NCBI GenBank assembly: GCA_965279005.1
Contig: CBDIHK010000026.1
Coordinates: 558,001-622,000 of the forward strand
Reading direction: 5' to 3'
Length of the DNA stretch: 64,000 nt
Source of the DNA: Planctobacterium sp965279005
GTDB lineage: Bacteria > Pseudomonadota > Gammaproteobacteria > Enterobacterales > Alteromonadaceae
Made by a program: the position numbers and the translations under genes. Position 1 is the first letter of the stretch, and every line of letters starts with the position of its first letter. The notes under the pieces were generated by a model that did not search any database, had not been told where the DNA came from, and saw nothing but the letters and a program-made list of their open reading frames with translations. This document shows, in pieces, positions 55,954 to 64,000 of this stretch.

Positions 55954-58779
55954 TTAGAATGCGAAGCTTACACGGCTGTACATGAATCGACCAGGGATTT
56001 CATACATTGAAGGGTCGAAGCTGTTAGCGAATGTAGTGAATGATACTTCTGGATCTGTATCCCACAAGTTGTTTACACCAATCGTTAGACGTAGGTTGTC
56101 GTTGATGTGGTAACCAAACGACACATCGTGATAAGCCATTGGATCTAGATCGTTAGTACTCAAATCACCATCGTAATCAGGCGCATTTACGTCTTCTGGG
56201 TTAGAACACAAGTCTTGCTCAACCGCATCGGCAGTGCCGCTAGTACCTAGGTTACAATCCTCAAGCGTACCGTGGATGTAACGGATCAAGTAGTTGGCAG
56301 TGAAGTCTTCCCATGCCCAGTTGATGTTGATGTTAGAACGGATACGTGGAACAACGTCACGGTCAAAGGCACGGCCTTGCTCAGAGAATACTTCGCTGTT
56401 GCCTGTAACAGGGTCAACAAAGATGGTCGCGCGCTCATCAATATAGGTCATATCCCATGAAAGCTTGAATTCACCATAACCTTCAGTTTCAAACGCGTAC
56501 TCAATGTTACCGTCGAAGCCGTTAGTGCGCTGGCCACCGGTGTTAATTGCGTTGTTGCGAATATCGGCAACACCACCACCCGCGTTACGATCCAACAATG
56601 AACATAGGGTTACACCATCTGATGCACAAGCGTTAAGAATTGCCTGGCCACCGATGGTTGATACAGCATTGTCCACTTCTACGTCGAATACGTCCAAGGT
56701 CATTGACAATCCATCCAACCACTCTGGCGCGTAAACAACACCATAAGTGAAGCTTTCTGCTTCTTCTGGCTGCAAGTTCTCGTTACCACCAACGGTAATA
56801 CGGATTTGCGCGTTAGGCTGTTGGTAAGTAGATGGGATACCAGCACAACCAGGTAGGTCTGGGTTGCCAGCCTCACCGCCGTTACATGGGTCATTAAGGG
56901 TTGGGAAGCTATCGCTGCTGCCTAGGAACAACTCGGTTAAAGCTGGTGCACGGAATGCCTCAGAGAAAGTACCGCGGAACATTAGCTCGTCGTTGATGCG
57001 CCACTTGATGCCCACCTTACTATTAGTGGTGTCACCGAAGTTGCTGTAATCAGAATAACGGGTAGCAAGTTCTAGATCCAACGCCTTGGCAAATGGCTGG
57101 TCAGCCAATAGAGGAATGGCCAATTCAAGGTAGTATTCTTCTACGCTGAACTTACCTTCGGTAGGCTGACGAGAGTTACCAGAAGTAATACCGGCTGCGA
57201 TCAAGGCGTCAGGTTGGTCGAAACCAGACTGCCAGCGTTTTTCCCAACCGGCCGCAAACATCATTGGACCTGCAGGAAGTTCCATCACGTCACCTGCGAT
57301 GTTAGCTTGGTAGCTAAGCATGTCAGTACCAGCAGCATCCTGTGCAGTGAAAGTGATGTAGTCGATCATTTCTTGGGTCATACTACCGACACCAATGTCG
57401 CTAGAACCGCCGTAAAGGTTCAAGGCCACACAAGCAGGGTCAGTAGAGTGCTCAGTACCACAAACTAGTGAAGCCCTGACGCGATCCATATTCAATAGAC
57501 CGTCAGTGATTGAGTTTTGTTCGATACGGGAATAGGTGTAGCCTACATCCCAGAAGAATTCACGGTCACCCGCTTCGAAGGTACCTTCTAGGCCATAGTT
57601 GAACTGGTATTGGTCAACGTTTTGTTTGAATTCACGGTTACCCGCTTCAAACATACGGCGGCCAGCGAAATATAGGCTGTTTGGTGCGCCAAAACCAGCG
57701 TCACCGAACAAGTCGATGCCCGTTGGGTTAAATTCAAACTCAGCAGGGATAAAGAAGTCTGGGTTACCACCAGCAATACCCAAGAACAAAGGAGTAGGTG
57801 CTAGGAACTGGGCAGAACGACGGTTGCCGTAGAAACCAGTTGCAGTGGCTTTGATGTTGTCAGTCAACTCGTAGCTACCCTGAACGTAAATGTTAGTACG
57901 CTCTTGCGGAGTAGATAGGTAGTTGAATGGTGCGAAGTTAAATGCACTTGAGCCAGTCCAAGGGATTAGGCCACCGTTGCCATCGCCTTGCTCGTTGCGA
58001 AGGTTACCGTCCTCGTCGAACCAGAACAAACGGCCGTTAGGCGTACCAGAAGAACCACCGAAACCAGTAGGTGCACCGAATACAGGGACAGCAGAAATTT
58101 CACGATCACCAGCAAAAGTTGGCTCTTCGTTTACATAGTTAAGGTTGAAATAAACGTTAGCTTTGTCAGTAGAGGCACCGAAACCGATGTTGGCGTCTTC
58201 TTTACGGCCGTCACCTTCGTCATATTCACCAACGTAAGCAGAACCGTGGAAACCTTGGAAATCCTGGCGGGTAATGATGTTTACAACACCAGCGATAGCG
58301 TCAGAACCGTATACCGCAGAAGCACCGTCTTTCAATACTTCGATGCGGTCAATGATGGCAGATGGGATGTTGTTCAAGTCAACAGCACCACCCAAGCCAG
58401 CAGACCAACGCTTGCCGTTAACCAATACCAAGGTACGGTTAGAGCCTAAACCACGGATGTTAAGGGTAGTAGTACCGTTACCGCCGTTGTTGCTGTTGGT
58501 GTTGATTGCAGAACCTGCAGCTGGGATTGACTGAAGCACGTCACCGATAGAAGTAATACCGAATTTCTCGATATCAATGGCATCCATTACGGAAATAGGG
58601 TTAGCGCCTTCGACGTCAGCACGGCGGATACGAGAACCCGTTACGGCGATTTTTTCTACGTCGCCGTCAGCAGCTTCTTCTTGTGCTAATGCGGTTGTGG
58701 ATGTAAATGCAGCTGTAGACGCAGCACCGATCGCCAAGGCCAGCTTGACTGACCTAGCCAGTTTTGAATTTAAATACAT
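55954..58779 (-). CDS. TonB-dependent outer-membrane receptor (intact)
   Basis: A 941-aa receptor: signal peptide (residues 1 to about 32, ending ALAQ), TonB-box-like EKIAVTGSRIRR, plug domain with VLQSIPAAGSAINTNSNNGG, TTTLNIRGLGSNRTLVLVNGKRW and IDRIEVLKDGASAVYGSDAIAGVVNIIT, then a barrel ending MYSRVSFAF with the terminal Phe. This plug type is common in Alteromonadales and Caulobacter receptors for peptides or glycans. The ligand is unknown. Its 5' leader holds three tandem hairpins. Downstream lie the hydroxylase and sulfotransferase genes. Confidence 0.94.
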   Translation of the reverse strand: MYLNSKLARSVKLALAIGAASTAAFTSTTALAQEEAADGDVEKIAVTGSRIRRADVEGANPISVMDAIDIEKFGITSIGDVLQSIPAAGSAINTNSNNGGNGTTTLNIRGLGSNRTLVLVNGKRWSAGLGGAVDLNNIPSAIIDRIEVLKDGASAVYGSDAIAGVVNIITRQDFQGFHGSAYVGEYDEGDGRKEDANIGFGASTDKANVYFNLNYVNEEPTFAGDREISAVPVFGAPTGFGGSSGTPNGRLFWFDEDGNLRNEQGDGNGGLIPWTGSSAFNFAPFNYLSTPQERTNIYVQGSYELTDNIKATATGFYGNRRSAQFLAPTPLFLGIAGGNPDFFIPAEFEFNPTGIDLFGDAGFGAPNSLYFAGRRMFEAGNREFKQNVDQYQFNYGLEGTFEAGDREFFWDVGYTYSRIEQNSITDGLLNMDRVRASLVCGTEHSTDPACVALNLYGGSSDIGVGSMTQEMIDYITFTAQDAAGTDMLSYQANIAGDVMELPAGPMMFAAGWEKRWQSGFDQPDALIAAGITSGNSRQPTEGKFSVEEYYLELAIPLLADQPFAKALDLELATRYSDYSNFGDTTNSKVGIKWRINDELMFRGTFSEAFRAPALTELFLGSSDSFPTLNDPCNGGEAGNPDLPGCAGIPSTYQQPNAQIRITVGGNENLQPEEAESFTYGVVYAPEWLDGLSMTLDVFDVEVDNAVSTIGGQAILNACASDGVTLCSLLDRNAGGGVADIRNNAINTGGQRTNGFDGNIEYAFETEGYGEFKLSWDMTYIDERATIFVDPVTGNSEVFSEQGRAFDRDVVPRIRSNININWAWEDFTANYLIRYIHGTLEDCNLGTSGTADAVEQDLCSNPEDVNAPDYDGDLSTNDLDPMAYHDVSFGYHINDNLRLTIGVNNLWDTDPEVSFTTFANSFDPSMYEIPGRFMYSRVSFAF

Positions 58780-58855
58780 GTGTTGTCTCCCTGGACCACT
58801 AATTTTTTAAATTTTTTAGTGTTTTTTTGCCGTGTTTTCACACAGCTTGTATTGC

Positions 58856-58924
58856 GAGGTAGTGAACCTCTTTTAACCGGGGGTAGTGAGCCCCGGGGGT
58901 TTTGCTCCGAAGGTAGTGAGCCTT
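58856..58924 (-). promoter_or_regulatory. Three tandem covarying hairpins in the receptor leader
   Basis: On the minus strand the leader contains AAGGC-TCACT-ACCTT (58910-58924), GGGGC-TCACT-ACCCC (58880-58894) and GAGGT-TCACT-ACCTC (58856-58870). The loop is identical in all three, while the stems differ in ways that keep the pairing. They lie 77-145 bp before the receptor start. This looks like a repeated RNA structure in the 5' UTR. Confidence 0.7.
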
Positions 58925-59069
58925 TCTTTTAACAAAAACCCGCCGAGATAATACACACAACAACAAACAAGGGTCAATAACAAACACCTGACATTTACAA
59001 TAAAGTTCGATTTAACAAATATTTAAAGATTTATTAACTGTAACTAATATTTTACGCAGGTGCTGGTTG

Positions 59070-60164
59070 CTAAACGGAAGATAATGAAAACCCTAGCATT
59101 TTCTTTACGTTTACGGGAAGGGAAGGTAAACAATGCTTGGCTAACAAAAATGTCGACATGTTAAAAAAATCTTTGAAGATCCGGTTGGATTCCGTGGTTT
59201 TTTTCAAATATTCGTGCCCTGACGAGCCTCCTGTGCCTATTTTTGTTCCCAACATCCGCTGCACCATCATGGCATGACGGTAGCGCCAAATGGTCATATT
59301 CTCGTCGATTTCCGCCAAACAAGTAATAAATTGGAACGGCAAATTGAATACCGGCTCCTCGGAGTATTGATGAATAAATAGTGCAGACAATAAGGCTTTT
59401 TGCGAAAGGCGGAACTGGCCACCTTCAATTAAAGACTGGTATTGGTCTTCGTCCAATAAAGCGTCAAAGGCATGCTGTGTATTCTCGAGTTCCTTTAATT
59501 CTTTGCGCTTTTCAGTGTCTGATAGGGTTTGGTTATTGGAGATGATTTCCCTGTCACTGGTAAGCATCTCTTCAGTGGCTTCTTTATACAGCTGCCAGAA
59601 TTTAAAGTCTTCAAATTCCAATAAAGGCATCCTCTCCAACCAAGACTCCACTAGCTCAAACAAGCTGGTTTTAGCCTCCAATGCTTGCAAGAACTGCCGG
59701 TCATGCGGCTCAAGGCGTTGGTAAAAAGACTGTTTATCGAAGTCGATGCGGAATTTTGATTTAAGCCCCAGCTTAATTTCCAACATTTTGAACTGGATGC
59801 TCTGGAAACCCGAAGCTGGTACCAGGTAATCCCTAAACGATAAGAACTCTTGTGGGGTCATAGTTTCCATTACGCTGATCTGGTCATTGAGTAGTTTCTG
59901 GATTTTGATGACCCGGTTTAACCTGTGTACACATATCGACAGGTTTTCGTCTTTGACGTGGGCTTCGCTGAAAACATCTATGACTGAACCTAGCTCATGT
60001 AGTATTTGTTTAAACCACAATTCGTAAACTTGGTGGACGATGATAAAGAGCGTTTCGTCGTGGGCAGGCTCCCTATATTTGCTACTTTGCAATTGCTGGG
60101 CACCGAGAATTTTATCCAATGCCAAGTAGTCGCCGTAATAAACAGGTGTGGTATTTCTTTTCAT
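59070..60164 (-). CDS. kynA: Tryptophan 2,3-dioxygenase
   Basis: Heme enzyme that opens the indole ring to N-formylkynurenine. It has 364 aa. It begins TPVYYGDYLALDKILGAQ, has FIIVHQVYELWFKQILHEL with the distal-site residues (H, Y, F), and near the end YRHAMMVQRMLGTKIGTGGSSGHEYLKKT with the heme-ligand His in the RHAMMV segment. No other kynurenine-pathway gene was seen in the window. The gene stands alone, downstream of the TonB receptor promoter region. Confidence 0.95.
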   Translation of the reverse strand: MKRNTTPVYYGDYLALDKILGAQQLQSSKYREPAHDETLFIIVHQVYELWFKQILHELGSVIDVFSEAHVKDENLSICVHRLNRVIKIQKLLNDQISVMETMTPQEFLSFRDYLVPASGFQSIQFKMLEIKLGLKSKFRIDFDKQSFYQRLEPHDRQFLQALEAKTSLFELVESWLERMPLLEFEDFKFWQLYKEATEEMLTSDREIISNNQTLSDTEKRKELKELENTQHAFDALLDEDQYQSLIEGGQFRLSQKALLSALFIHQYSEEPVFNLPFQFITCLAEIDENMTIWRYRHAMMVQRMLGTKIGTGGSSGHEYLKKTTESNRIFKDFFNMSTFLLAKHCLPSLPVNVKKMLGFSLSSV

Positions 60165-60247
60165 ATCTTTATTACCTTTGAATTTTATTGTGTTCCCACC
60201 TACGATTTCTTAATCTAAGGCCAAGCAAGACGTTATTGGGAAGAGCT

Positions 60248-60517
60248 ATGAAACTGGATGACGATATACATAACTACTATGAGCACCTGGTAGTAGACCG
60301 CATTGCCGCACTCGGGTTGCACACAAGCAAAGACGCCGACTACATCGCCGATCTGTGCTGCTTGGCCCTAAACAAGGTACCCCATAAATATATCCGCTAT
60401 GAGGTAGATATGGCATTCTTTCTGTCACAAGAAGAAAGGGTGAAAATGGAAACAGAAGTGAACACCGCGATCGACGAAGGTATTAAAATCTTAGATTCCC
60501 GGGAAGACAGGGACTAG
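60248..60517 (+). CDS. ComFB-like late competence protein
   Basis: An 89-aa protein. MKLDDDIHNYYEHLVVDRIAALG, CCLALNKVPHKYIRYEVDMAFFLS and the acidic tail fit the ComFB family, in which NKVPPxY is the conserved core. ComFB proteins are linked to competence in Bacillus and recently to cyclic dinucleotide binding; the proteobacterial role is unclear. The ATG at 60248 follows GGGAAGAG; an upstream in-frame start is poorly supported. Confidence 0.82.
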   Translation: MKLDDDIHNYYEHLVVDRIAALGLHTSKDADYIADLCCLALNKVPHKYIRYEVDMAFFLSQEERVKMETEVNTAIDEGIKILDSREDRD

Positions 60518-60540
60518 GCGTCCAAGTCGGGATGCTTGGG

Positions 60541-60652
60541 TGGCAATCCCGCCAGCCACATCCCGGCACATGAGTCACTTGCTGCGGCTGCTCCCTTCCG
60601 GGCCTGACCGGGTTCACAAGCTATCATTGCGGGAGGACCAACAGGACCGCCA
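60541..60652 (-). ncRNA. ffs: Signal recognition particle 4.5S RNA
   Basis: On the minus strand, the universally conserved SRP core CAGGCCCGGAAGGGAGCAGCC and the flanking GTGCCGGGATGTGGCTGGC match E. coli 4.5S RNA. The 5' end TGGCGGTCCTGTTGGTCC pairs with the 3' end GGGATTGCCA, which sets the limits at about 112 nt. The RNA binds Ffh for co-translational targeting. Confidence 0.95.
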
Positions 60653-60704
60653 TAGAAGGCGCGCATTATGCACAAATGCCCGCATCCTTGCAAGCTACTG
60701 CTTT

Positions 60705-61760
60705 TTATACTTTGCCAAAACGCTCTTCGGCGATGAGATTGGAAACCGTATTGGTTGACTGATCCAACTGCTCTGCACGGTCAAATACTTCTTCAAGGTT
60801 GTCGCCAATGGCTTCGATATGTTTGCGCAGCGCGTCAGCATTGCTGTCATCTTGGTTTTGGTGGTAAATATCAATAACACCACCAGCATTAATCACATAG
60901 TCGGGGGCATATAGAATACCTTTTTGCCGCAGCAGTTCGCCATGGGCTTCAGTGGCCAATTGGTTATTGGCTGCACCAGCGATGACTTTGGCCTTTATTT
61001 GGTCAATAGTCCTATCATTTATCACCGCACCTAGGGCGCAAGGCGCGAAAACATCGACATCTGCCGCCAATATATCCTCAGGCGCCACCACTTTAGCGCC
61101 GAGTTCTGATTCAGCTTTTTTAAGCTGGTCGGGGTAGATATCAGTCACGACAAGCTGTGCCCCTGCTTCTTTTAAGTGCTTGGACAAACGGTAGCCAACG
61201 TGGCCTAACCCTTGTACTGCAACCCTAACCCCTTGCAAATCTGTGTTTAACGCGTGTTTGACCGACGCTTTTAAGCCCACAAATACGCCATAGGCTGTGG
61301 CCGGTGCCGGATTGCCATCGGCCTCACCACCGTGGAAGCTATACTTGGAATGGATGCCGCTGACATGGCTGCTATGCTTGGCCATCAGCAACAAGTCGCC
61401 CAAACTGATACCAGAATCTTCAGCTGTAATATATTTACCACCCGCTGATTCTACGAACTCCCCCATCTTTTCCATCATGGCAGGGGTTTTGTCCTGCCGG
61501 GGATCACCCAGGATGACAGACTTGCCTCCGCCCAACTTGAGGTTGGCCATGGCGGCTTTGTAAGTCATGCCCTTAGACAAGCGCAGCACGTCAGTAAGTG
61601 CTTCGTCACTACTGGCGTAATTCCACATACGGCAACCACCCAAGGAAGGACCCAGGTTAGTGTTGTGGACAGCAATAATAGCTTTCAGGCCCGTTGCTTT
61701 GTCAGAGCAAAACAAGACCTGTTCATGGTTATCAAATTCACGATGATCAAATACAGACAT
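60705..61760 (-). CDS. ldh: Leucine (branched-chain/aromatic) dehydrogenase
   Basis: A 351-aa Glu/Leu/Phe/Val dehydrogenase. GPSLGGCRMWNYASSDEALTDVL, MANLKLGGGKSVILGDP with the catalytic lysine, and the NAD-binding VAVQGLGHVGYRLSKHL are leucine dehydrogenase signatures. It oxidatively deaminates branched-chain amino acids; some marine homologues prefer Phe. An Lrp-type regulator lies divergently upstream, which suggests amino-acid control. Confidence 0.91.
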   Translation of the reverse strand: MSVFDHREFDNHEQVLFCSDKATGLKAIIAVHNTNLGPSLGGCRMWNYASSDEALTDVLRLSKGMTYKAAMANLKLGGGKSVILGDPRQDKTPAMMEKMGEFVESAGGKYITAEDSGISLGDLLLMAKHSSHVSGIHSKYSFHGGEADGNPAPATAYGVFVGLKASVKHALNTDLQGVRVAVQGLGHVGYRLSKHLKEAGAQLVVTDIYPDQLKKAESELGAKVVAPEDILAADVDVFAPCALGAVINDRTIDQIKAKVIAGAANNQLATEAHGELLRQKGILYAPDYVINAGGVIDIYHQNQDDSNADALRKHIEAIGDNLEEVFDRAEQLDQSTNTVSNLIAEERFGKV

Positions 61761-62097
61761 AGGGACACAAAGGTTGTTGTTGTTTTGCCCGCGATTTTAG
61801 CTAACTTTCTGGTTTCACCCTATCCCTTATTAAGTTCATAAAGCCCTATCATATGTCCTTGGGTGTAAGGAAAATATTCCAGCAGTACTAGCAGGGACAA
61901 AATAGCGTCCAACAGCCCCACCTAAATCGTCCGGATAGATTAAAATTTCTAAGCAACGCTTTGTAACACTAATGGGATTTGTTACCCAGTAAAGCCAGTT
62001 TAACCTTCGTTTGAAATAGGGATTAATCTTGTTTGCTCTTTCTATGCAAAGGAATTCTTGCTAACTTCTATTATATAAAGCCAATGAATAAGTGATA
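61761..62097. other. Divergent intergenic region, leucine dehydrogenase / Lrp regulator
   Basis: 337 bp without a supported frame. It contains GTAACA-N11-TGTTAC (61963-61985), an inverted repeat that could be an operator for the adjacent regulator. No other feature was recognised. Confidence 0.5.
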
Positions 62098-62565
62098 ATG
62101 AAACTAGACAAATTTGACCGTGAAATACTACGGGTATTGCAAAGGGACGCTACGGTCTCCATGGCAGATCTCAGCCAGTTAGTCGGCTTATCCCACACTC
62201 CGTGTTGGCGCAGGGTAAAAAAGCTGGAAAGTGCGGGGATCATTAAAAATAAGGTAACGATCCTTGACAATAAACTGCTCAATCTAGGTGTGAGCGTATT
62301 TATCTACGTCACCTTGAAAAACCACGACACTTCTTCATTAAATGATTTTGAAGCTGCAGTACAAGACATTCAAGAAATTGTTGAGTGCCATACCACCAGC
62401 GGCGACAAAGACTATTTATTGAAAGTGATTGTGGAAAGCATTGAAGAGTATGAGCACTTGTTAAAATCAAAGCTTACGCATTTGCCCTGTGTTGACCACC
62501 TAAGTTCAACCTTTGCCTTGAAACAAGTGAAAAACACAACGGAACTGCCCATTAAATCCCAGTAG
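62098..62565 (+). CDS. Lrp/AsnC-family transcriptional regulator
   Basis: A 155-aa regulator: N-terminal winged helix KLDKFDREILRVLQRDATVSMADLSQLVGLSHTPCWRRVKKLESAGII, then the RAM ligand-binding domain with VQDIQEIVECHTTSGDKDYLLKVIVESIEEYEHLL. It is divergent from leucine dehydrogenase and next to Tyr/Phe degradation genes, so control of amino-acid catabolism is a fair inference. Start at ATG 62098; a GTG two codons earlier is possible. Confidence 0.92.
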   Translation: MKLDKFDREILRVLQRDATVSMADLSQLVGLSHTPCWRRVKKLESAGIIKNKVTILDNKLLNLGVSVFIYVTLKNHDTSSLNDFEAAVQDIQEIVECHTTSGDKDYLLKVIVESIEEYEHLLKSKLTHLPCVDHLSSTFALKQVKNTTELPIKSQ

Positions 62566-62588
62566 CTATGCGCAACCTGATGATGCAG

Positions 62589-63245
62589 CTAAACAGCTGC
62601 ATCCGGTTGGTTTTCAGGGAGGGCATCAATAAAGGCAGGAAGGCTACTGCAGTGCTTAACCACCCTCTCAATTTGCGGAAATTGCGACATGTCGATACCA
62701 AACCTTACGGCGTTATAATACTGGGGTACTAATACCACATCAGCCATTGTCACATTAAAGCCAAAACAAAAATCAGCAGCGGTGTTCTGGATGCGCTTTT
62801 CAACCGATTGTAGGCCTTTTTCTATCCAATGCCGGGCAAAATCATTGCGCTGTTCCTGGGTGACCTGTAACTCATCACTCAGATAGTTCAATACCCTAAG
62901 GTTTTGGATGGGTTGTGTGTCACATGCTAAGTCATACACAACCGTCCTTACCCGGGCACGGTCGAACCTGTGTTCAGGTAACAAGCGGCAGACATCGGGG
63001 AAGCGTTCATCCAAGTATTCAATAATGGCCAATGACTGGTTTAGCACCAGGTCAATTTCGTTTTCAAATTCCACCAAAGTTGGTACCAAGTGGCTGGGGT
63101 TGAGGTTGGTATATTGTTCTTGGTGCTGCTGGCCACCGTCTTTAACCAAATGCACAGGAACGTATTCATAGGGGATTTGCTTTAGGTTGAGGGCAATGCG
63201 CACCCTATAACTGGCTGATGAGCGCCAATAGCTATATAACTTCAT
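62589..63245 (-). CDS. maiA: Maleylacetoacetate isomerase (zeta-class GST)
   Basis: A 218-aa zeta glutathione transferase. MKLYSYWRSSASYRVRIALNLK holds the SSxSxRVRIAL glutathione signature. LNPSHLVPTLV and NQSLAIIEYLDERFP are typical, and FNVTMADVVLVPQYYNAVRFG lies in the C-terminal domain. It isomerises 4-maleylacetoacetate to fumarylacetoacetate in tyrosine degradation. It is downstream of the fumarylacetoacetate hydrolase on the same strand. I prefer the ATG at 63245 to an upstream one that adds ten residues. Confidence 0.94.
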   Translation of the reverse strand: MKLYSYWRSSASYRVRIALNLKQIPYEYVPVHLVKDGGQQHQEQYTNLNPSHLVPTLVEFENEIDLVLNQSLAIIEYLDERFPDVCRLLPEHRFDRARVRTVVYDLACDTQPIQNLRVLNYLSDELQVTQEQRNDFARHWIEKGLQSVEKRIQNTAADFCFGFNVTMADVVLVPQYYNAVRFGIDMSQFPQIERVVKHCSSLPAFIDALPENQPDAAV

Positions 63246-63305
63246 ATTACATCCATCACTACTTTGTTTAGCCAAAAATTAGCATAAATTAGCGCACCTG
63301 CATAA

Positions 63306-63337
63306 ACAAAAAAGCCATCAGCATGAGCCGATGGCTT
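63306..63337 (-). terminator. Terminator after the fumarylacetoacetate hydrolase
   Basis: AAGCCATC and GATGGCTT form a stem around GGCTCATGCT on the minus strand, followed by TTTTG. It lies 24 bp after the hydrolase stop and would reduce read-through into maiA. Confidence 0.75.
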
Positions 63338-63360
63338 AATGGAAGCGGCGCAGGCTAAAA

Positions 63361-64000
63361 CTAACCTTTAATGGTAACCTGCTGCTTGATCTTGCCAAAT
63401 ATGCTAGCACCGTCTTGGTCTAGCATTTCAATTTCAATTGAGTCGCCATCCTGCATAAAGCGGGTGCTAGGCTGGCCTGACTGGATTGTTTCAATCATGC
63501 GGATTTCAGCAATACAGCTGTATCCGACACCACCTTCCGCTACCGGTTTACCCGGGCCGCCGTCCAATTTGTTCGATACCGTACCTGAACCAATAACGGT
63601 GCCAGCTGCCAAAGGACGTGTTTTAGCCGCATGGGCAATAAGCTGTCCAAAATGGAAGGTCATATCAATCCCGGCGTTTGGCTTGCCAAATAGTTCACCA
63701 TTTAGGGTGGATAGTAGCGGCAAATGCAGTACGCCATCACGCCAGTTATCACCCAACTCTCCAGGGGTCACACAGACAGGCGCAAAAGCGCTAGATGGCT
63801 TTGACTGGAAAAAACCAAACCCTTTGGCCAACTCGCCAGGGATCAGGCCACGCAAAGAAACATCGTTTACAATCATAAGCAATTGGATGTGGTCAAGTGC
63901 AGCTTCCGCAGATACGCCCATTGGCACATCGCCAGTGATAACCGCAATTTCAGCTTCAAAGTCAATGCCAAAGCCTTCAGCTTGCGGCATAACAATATCT
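63361..64000 (-). CDS. Fumarylacetoacetate hydrolase family protein (3' part)
   Basis: 213 codons remain; the frame runs out of the window upstream of MPQAEGFGIDFEAEIAVITGDVP, so the true start is outside. DFEAEIAVI has the metal-binding Glu residues, and DVSLRGLIPGELAKGFGFFQSKPSSAF and TVIGSGTVSN are FAH-family signatures. With maiA next to it, cleavage of fumarylacetoacetate to fumarate and acetoacetate is the likely reaction. Confidence 0.9.
   Translation of the reverse strand, partial: DIVMPQAEGFGIDFEAEIAVITGDVPMGVSAEAALDHIQLLMIVNDVSLRGLIPGELAKGFGFFQSKPSSAFAPVCVTPGELGDNWRDGVLHLPLLSTLNGELFGKPNAGIDMTFHFGQLIAHAAKTRPLAAGTVIGSGTVSNKLDGGPGKPVAEGGVGYSCIAEIRMIETIQSGQPSTRFMQDGDSIEIEMLDQDGASIFGKIKQQVTIKG

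Overview
The window looks like part of the chromosome of a marine gammaproteobacterium of the Alteromonadales (Alteromonas/Aliiglaciecola-like). This rests on gene order and protein families: pilT|yggS-proC-yggT-DUF4426; apt-dnaX-ybaB-recR-htpG-adk in the E. coli order; thrABC and hisGDCBHAFI operons, each behind its own leader peptide; a DUF3545 protein; and a TtpC-type TonB2 system with a DUF3450 partner. No tRNA, rRNA, CRISPR array, prophage or IS element was seen.

Layout. 1-3076: 5' end of pilT, then yggS, proC, yggT, a DUF4426 lipid-exported protein candidate and csaA. 3083-7832: a TPR-sulfotransferase downstream of a frameshifted TonB-dependent receptor. 8003-12347: yaaA, a macrodomain protein, transaldolase (frameshifted) and pgi. 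12668-20184: DUF3545, ung, the thr operon (thrL attenuator; thrA with two frameshifts) and small unknowns. 20393-27662: complete histidine operon with leader peptide and attenuator. 27723-28854: an orphan HicB-like gene between two copies of a 20-bp repeat, and a helical-repeat protein. 28890-32124: cobalamin uptake/adenosylation (btuD, btuC, cobO, btuF). 32250-37403: ibpA with a sigma-32 promoter, a MAPEG protein, adk, htpG, recR, ybaB. 37421-40642: dnaX (with a gamma-type frameshift site and an EP/GP repeat linker) and apt. 40661-43187: an HvfABC-type metal-binding RiPP locus whose precursor carries 21 EGKCG motifs. 43466-48447: TPR/TonB/ExbD/ExbB/TtpC/DUF3450. 48999-58779: a cluster of four 2-oxoglutarate/Fe(II) oxygenases, a second TPR-sulfotransferase, a small lipoprotein and a second TonB receptor with three covarying hairpins in its leader. 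59070-64000: tryptophan 2,3-dioxygenase, a ComFB-like protein, 4.5S RNA, leucine dehydrogenase, an Lrp-type regulator, maleylacetoacetate isomerase and a fumarylacetoacetate hydrolase cut by the window edge.

Most distinctive parts. (1) The EGKCG-repeat peptide with its DUF692 (MNIO) and DUF2063 maturation proteins, which belongs to a recently recognised copper-binding RiPP class but has an exceptionally long repeat tract. (2) The TonB2 / TonB-receptor / TPR-sulfotransferase / hydroxylase assembly; the receptor plus TPR-sulfotransferase pair occurs twice in 64 kb and has no function I can name. (3) The three tandem hairpins upstream of the second receptor, whose stems vary in a compensating way around a constant loop.

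Caution: thrA (twice), talB, the first TonB receptor and the Asp-hydroxylase each need removal of one base to restore the reading frame, usually in a short homopolymer. Loss of thrA and talB is unlikely in a cell with an otherwise intact pathway, so base-call or assembly errors are a likely cause. Coordinates of these genes are given for the full extent across the break.
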